Shown piece by piece: positions 60,156 through 64,000 of a stretch of DNA of 64,000 nucleotides. Each line of letters begins with the position of its first letter. Within the stretch, counting starts at the first letter, position 1. The notes beneath the pieces are model-generated. The model did no database searches. It was not told the origin of the DNA and was given only the letters and a program-made list of their open reading frames with translations. Position numbers and translations under genes: made by a program. Source of the stretch: Microstegium vimineum (lineage: Eukaryota; Streptophyta; Magnoliopsida; Poales; Poaceae); the NCBI GenBank assembly GCA_022036555.1, contig CM039124.1:55520456-55584455 (forward strand). Reading direction: 5' to 3'.

Positions 60156-62404
60156 ATGGACCGGTACCAGAGGGTGGAGCGACCGCGGAATGAGTCGACC
60201 ATCGAGGAGAACGAGATCCGCATCACCGCGCAGGGCCTCATCCGCAACTATGTCTCCTACGCTACCTCCCTCCTCCAGGTACCCGAGCTTATCCTCGCCG
60301 TCGTATCGTATTGTATTGTATCTAGGATGCGCTGTTCCGTTCGAGTCCCGTCTCAGTCGATTCGAATCGGAGTTTTTTCTGTTTCGATTGAACGGCTGCC
60401 TTGTCACGGTTGTTTCCGGCCGTTAGGTTCGAGAGGTGGATTCAAACATCCAAGTTTTGTGGGTTTTGATGTGTTAAATTTGTATACTTACCTCAAGTGC
60501 GGTGATTGAAGTACTATAGTACTACTCATTCCATGTACAACAATTTTGGCATAGGGCATTGGTGGGCTACTGATTGTGTTTGTTTCCCTGCATTATACAT
60601 GTACGATGAATCATAGTTTTATACATAAACTATTAGCATATTTACTACTACTATCAAGTTTTTTTTAGTTCCTTTTATTTCTAAGCTCTGGTTTATAATC
60701 AGGAAAGGAGAATTAAAGAGATTGTTTTGAAGGCCATGGGACAGGCAATCAGTAAATCTGTTGCGGTTGCAGAGATTATCAAGGTAATACTCTTGCTTGC
60801 TCTCTATTGTTGCATTTTTGGCCAACCAGTCAACCATATATGACAAACTTTCTTTTGAAACAGAAAAGGATCCCTGGGTTACACCAGGATAACAACATCA
60901 GTTCTGTCAGCATCACTGATGTATGGGAACCCATAGAAGAAGGCCTTGTCCCGTAAAATTTCTACTCTATATTCTTTCGTATTCACCTTTTTTTTTTGTG
61001 CAATTCACGTTCCTAACTTTTAAAGCCTTCTCTATTTTCAGATTGGAGATGACTCGGCATGTTTCGATGATATCAATTACTTTGTCCCCCAAAGAGCTGG
61101 ACAAGAACACTCCTGGGTGAGTCAGATGTTTATCTTTGTTAATTCTTCATTGTTAAGGTGCCAGGAATGAGTTTCTTTTGTAGGATATAAAAAGTACGTT
61201 TTGCGCTATATAAAATCATTGAAATAGTAATATTCTTTATATAGGTACCAAGCTCCAGTGTATGTTGAACATGAACAGCAGGCGCCACCACCGCAGCGCC
61301 AACCTCGCAGACCACCAGGACAACAATTCCAGCAGCTGGAGTATGAAGGTATGACAATGATTATTCACACTGATTGTGGTATTTCTGTTCTAGCATCTGA
61401 TAATTGTTGCTCTGTTAGACTCCTATGCACGGGGTCGAGGAAGAGGGAGGGGCCGTGGGCGTGGAAGGGGTTGGGGTAGAGGTGGCTATGGTGGTTATGG
61501 TGGCTATGGAAACAACCAAGGTGGCTATAACCAAGGTGGATATGGTGGCTATGACAATCAAGGTGGATATGGTGGCTATGACAATCAAGGTGGGTATGGT
61601 GGTGGATATGGCTACAACCAAGGCAGATATGGAAACTATCAAGGTACTGAATGGTGTCTTGGTACAGGTATCCTTGATCTTGTGTGATGTTTCAGGCAAT
61701 GACATCTTGATATGTTGACCCAGAAAATGGTGGATATAACCGAGGCAGAGGAGGTGGTATGCGAGGAAGAGGCAATTGGGGTTACCGTGGAGGTATGACT
61801 ATTGCCCTGCATGACATGTGCTTTAAAATTGAGTACTTCAACTTGGAGTCATGCTTCTCATCGAATTTACCTTCTCATTTTATTAATTTGTTGATGATAG
61901 TCAATCCTCTAGTTCTGCTGAATTGTTGCTTCTTTTGGTAACTGTAGATTTGGACCTTGGCACAGTGCTAAATTTGTTTGCTCATACATTTCTATTCATC
62001 TATTGTAATCTATGTGTGAGACGTAGTAATATTAAAATAATTTCAAATTATTTGAGGACGTGTTGTTTGAAGTACTGTTGCATCCAAAATTTCCACCTTT
62101 TTTACTGACAAGATATTATAAGAGTTAATAATCTTATTTGAAAACAGCTTGTGTGCTCTGCATAAATATTACATTCACTGAGCACAACCATATTCGTTCA
62201 ATCGTTATATTGGTTTGAATTTTGAAATTGGTTTCCAGGCTACGAAGGTGGCAGGGTGGGGGCTATGAAGGTGGTAGGGGGGGCGGCTATGAAGGAGGCA
62301 GGGGCGGCGGCTATGAAGGAGGCAGGGGCGGCGGCTATGAAGGAGGCAGGGGATATGGTGGACGTGGAAGGGGGAGGATGGGTGGCCGCGGGCGAGGGAA
62401 CTGA
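60156..62404 (+). CDS. Alba-domain protein with RGG/GYGG tail
   Basis: Eight exons: 60156-60278, 60703-60783, 60864-60952, 61042-61116, 61245-61348, 61419-61643, 61724-61792 and 62239-62404; about 310 residues. The N-terminal Alba fold (about 15-122) shows NEIRITAQGLIRNYVSYA, EIVLKAMGQAISKSVAVAEI and VSMISITLSP. A Pro/Gln linker follows, then a Gly/Arg/Tyr tail with RGRGRGRGWGRGGYGGYGG, YGGYDNQGGYGG and the octad GYEGGRGG repeated. This matches the longer plant ALBA class (ALBA4/5/6 type), which binds RNA or DNA-RNA hybrids and enters stress granules. Exon 8 is out of frame: one G is missing at about 62253-62256 (AGGGTGGGG where GR-GG needs one more base), after which the octads and RGRGRMGGRGRGN stop read perfectly. 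Exon 7 has an alternative upstream acceptor near 61695. Confidence 0.88.
62263..62352 (+). repeat. 24-bp coding tandem repeat
   Basis: GGCTATGAAGGAGGCAGGGG and its variants repeat about four times, each encoding GYEGGRGG in the Alba tail. The last two units are nearly identical at base level, suggesting recent unit gain. Confidence 0.8.
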
Positions 62405-64000
62405 GTGCAAGCGGACTTCTGGTGTTATCTTCAATGCATACCTTATCAATACCAGGGGAAAATATAAGTTATCTGAGAATTTTATGTTGGAAGCAGTTCA
62501 GTTACTTGTGAGGTCTGTTATTTTTTCCCTGGGCGCGAGGTTTGGTTGTGAGCATAATGCATTTGCAAGTTTTATCATGTAAGCCATCTTTCAATGTTCC
62601 TGCTGCAGAGGTTGTTTTCCCAATGATCGTTGAGTGCTGAGCATGCTGCCCTATGTTCATGCCTGCAGTCTTAACAGATGGCAACTCTTGCCCTGTGTTA
62701 AATGGTTAATTCTATTTGTGCAGTTTGTTTTTGCCAATTAATGCATCCATCCATGAAGATTGGCCCGTTAGCATATATATATTATTATTATTACCGTTTA
62801 TTTTTTTAGCAAACAGCGCACGTGGAAATATTGGGCATATAAGTTCTTTTTTGTATAAAAATGGCATGAGTTCTCTACTCCTAGTAATTCTTGGTGCGCA
62901 TTTGAGGCTCACAGATGGCCCTGGCCACATGTGTTTGCAAATTATCGAGCACAATAATTTGATTACAATCATGAATTTTGTTTTACTTTTTAGTGAAGTA
63001 CTAGCAAATAATGTTTGTGCGTTGCAACGGGTGCGTTGCAACGGGTGAAAATAAGAGAATTATTGTATTGTTTTTCAATCGGAGTCACGAAAGAAAACAA
63101 AAGGATTAATATATTGTATTTCGGTCGAAGTCCTAATACTTTCTGAATTAGTTAAAAGCAACATGTTATACTTTCGTCGGAGTTCTATTACATTTCGGAT
63201 TAGTTAAAAGTGGATTGGTAACAATATATTTTTTTTGGAAAACTTATATTGTTATAATATGCAATAAGATATAAGACATAAGATGAGCTCAGCTTGTTCA
63301 GAGGATTCACAAACAAATTGGTGTCCTAGACACGTTTCCTAGTATGATAGGGGCTCTTTGGATTTATTATTATTTATAAATATCATTAATTTAATAGAGC
63401 ATGTATCGAGTTGTATTCATGCTAGAGAGTTAATAGTTTAAATATAGTTTGTTCAATAGACACCTATCTGATTTGTATTCATGTTGAGTTATAAATTGAA
63501 ATATTCTTTGTTTAATAGAACACGAATTTGAGTTGTATTCATGTCATGGATTCATTGCTTAGCTCTTGCCATAGCGAGACTTTGTGTATATTACCTAAAT
63601 AAACTATCCAATGTGTATTGGAATCGGACTCCATATCATACTAGATAAGGGCTATTCTGACTCGTATGAGCACGGGTTATATATATAAGTCTCTCAATTA
63701 TTCGGTAGTTAGAGGGAGACCAACCTTAAAAAATGGATGGACCGAAAAAAATAGGTTAAAATTTTACCTCTTTATTATTAGGTATAGATATAGATATATA
63801 ATATATAGCGAATTGAGTATAATGTAACCATCACTCGGTAATGTTTGTAAAGCTACATTTGTCGCGGTCATATTTTAATGACGGTGCTTCAACAAAAGAA
63901 ACGGCAATGTTTAGACCATGATTAAAAGAAAATAAAACGATTCGTCAATACAAGATTTATTATACAGGGACTCTTCAGTAATGTTTAAAATAGGTTCAGA
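62405..64000. other. 3' flank of the Alba gene and old repeats
   Basis: No gene. GTGCGTTGCAACGG occurs twice in tandem at about 63018-63046, a motif found at the ends of a widespread grass DNA repeat, and the sequence to about 63795 (ending TTATTATTAGGTATAGATA) looks like the body of such an element. ATTCATGT-centred units of roughly 65 bp recur near 63415, 63476 and 63536. Confidence 0.4.

Noticed and set aside
61415..61718. Ser/Thr/Ile-rich minus-strand and Met/Val-rich plus-strand frames
   Set aside because: Shifted or antisense readings of the Gly/Tyr repeat exon of the Alba gene.

Overview
The window is nuclear DNA of a grass, most likely a panicoid such as a sorghum, Miscanthus or sugarcane relative. 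This rests on GC-rich first exons, canonical plant GT-AG introns, closest family matches to cereal proteins, and grass-type transposons (Stowaway and Tourist MITEs, hAT and Mutator-like elements, Copia-type solo LTRs rich in GTCCGGAC). The species cannot be fixed from the sequence. A 100-N gap at 53922-54021 shows it is a scaffolded draft.

Gene layout, left to right: a KNOLLE/SYP111 cytokinesis syntaxin (minus, 1310-2254); an 8-exon organellar RsmD-like rRNA methyltransferase (plus, 2810-6417); an unidentified GC-rich candidate exon (minus, near 10 kb); a 6-exon KORRIGAN-type membrane GH9 endoglucanase (plus, 16713-19603); a P-class PPR protein (minus, 21022-22283); a land-plant sn-2 glycerol-3-phosphate acyltransferase (plus, 35579-37222); an NPF (NRT1/PTR) transporter pseudogene split by a solo LTR (plus, 40167-44724); an ACD6-type ankyrin/PGG membrane protein (plus, 48294-50132); the 5' part of a cell-wall invertase running into the gap (minus, 54022-55501); and an Alba protein with an RGG tail (plus, 60156-62404).

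Between the genes lie mobile elements whose ends can be set by target-site duplications: a 947-bp Mutator-like element (9-bp TSD), a 2.77-kb hAT element with a decayed transposase (8-bp TSD), two solo LTRs (TSDs CATAG and CTGAT), several MITEs and a LINE 3' end.

The genes are independent, single-promoter plant genes and not an operon. Several act at the cell wall or cell plate (KNOLLE, KORRIGAN, invertase, GPAT), but nothing shows that this is more than coincidence. The most useful observations are the solo LTR sitting cleanly inside an NPF exon, the MSA-like sites upstream of KNOLLE, the fused mini-exon in the invertase, and a recurring one-missing-base defect in five genes, which looks more like a base-accuracy problem of the assembly than five separate gene deaths. 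I found no convincing undescribed biological system, no tRNA or rRNA gene and no CRISPR array.
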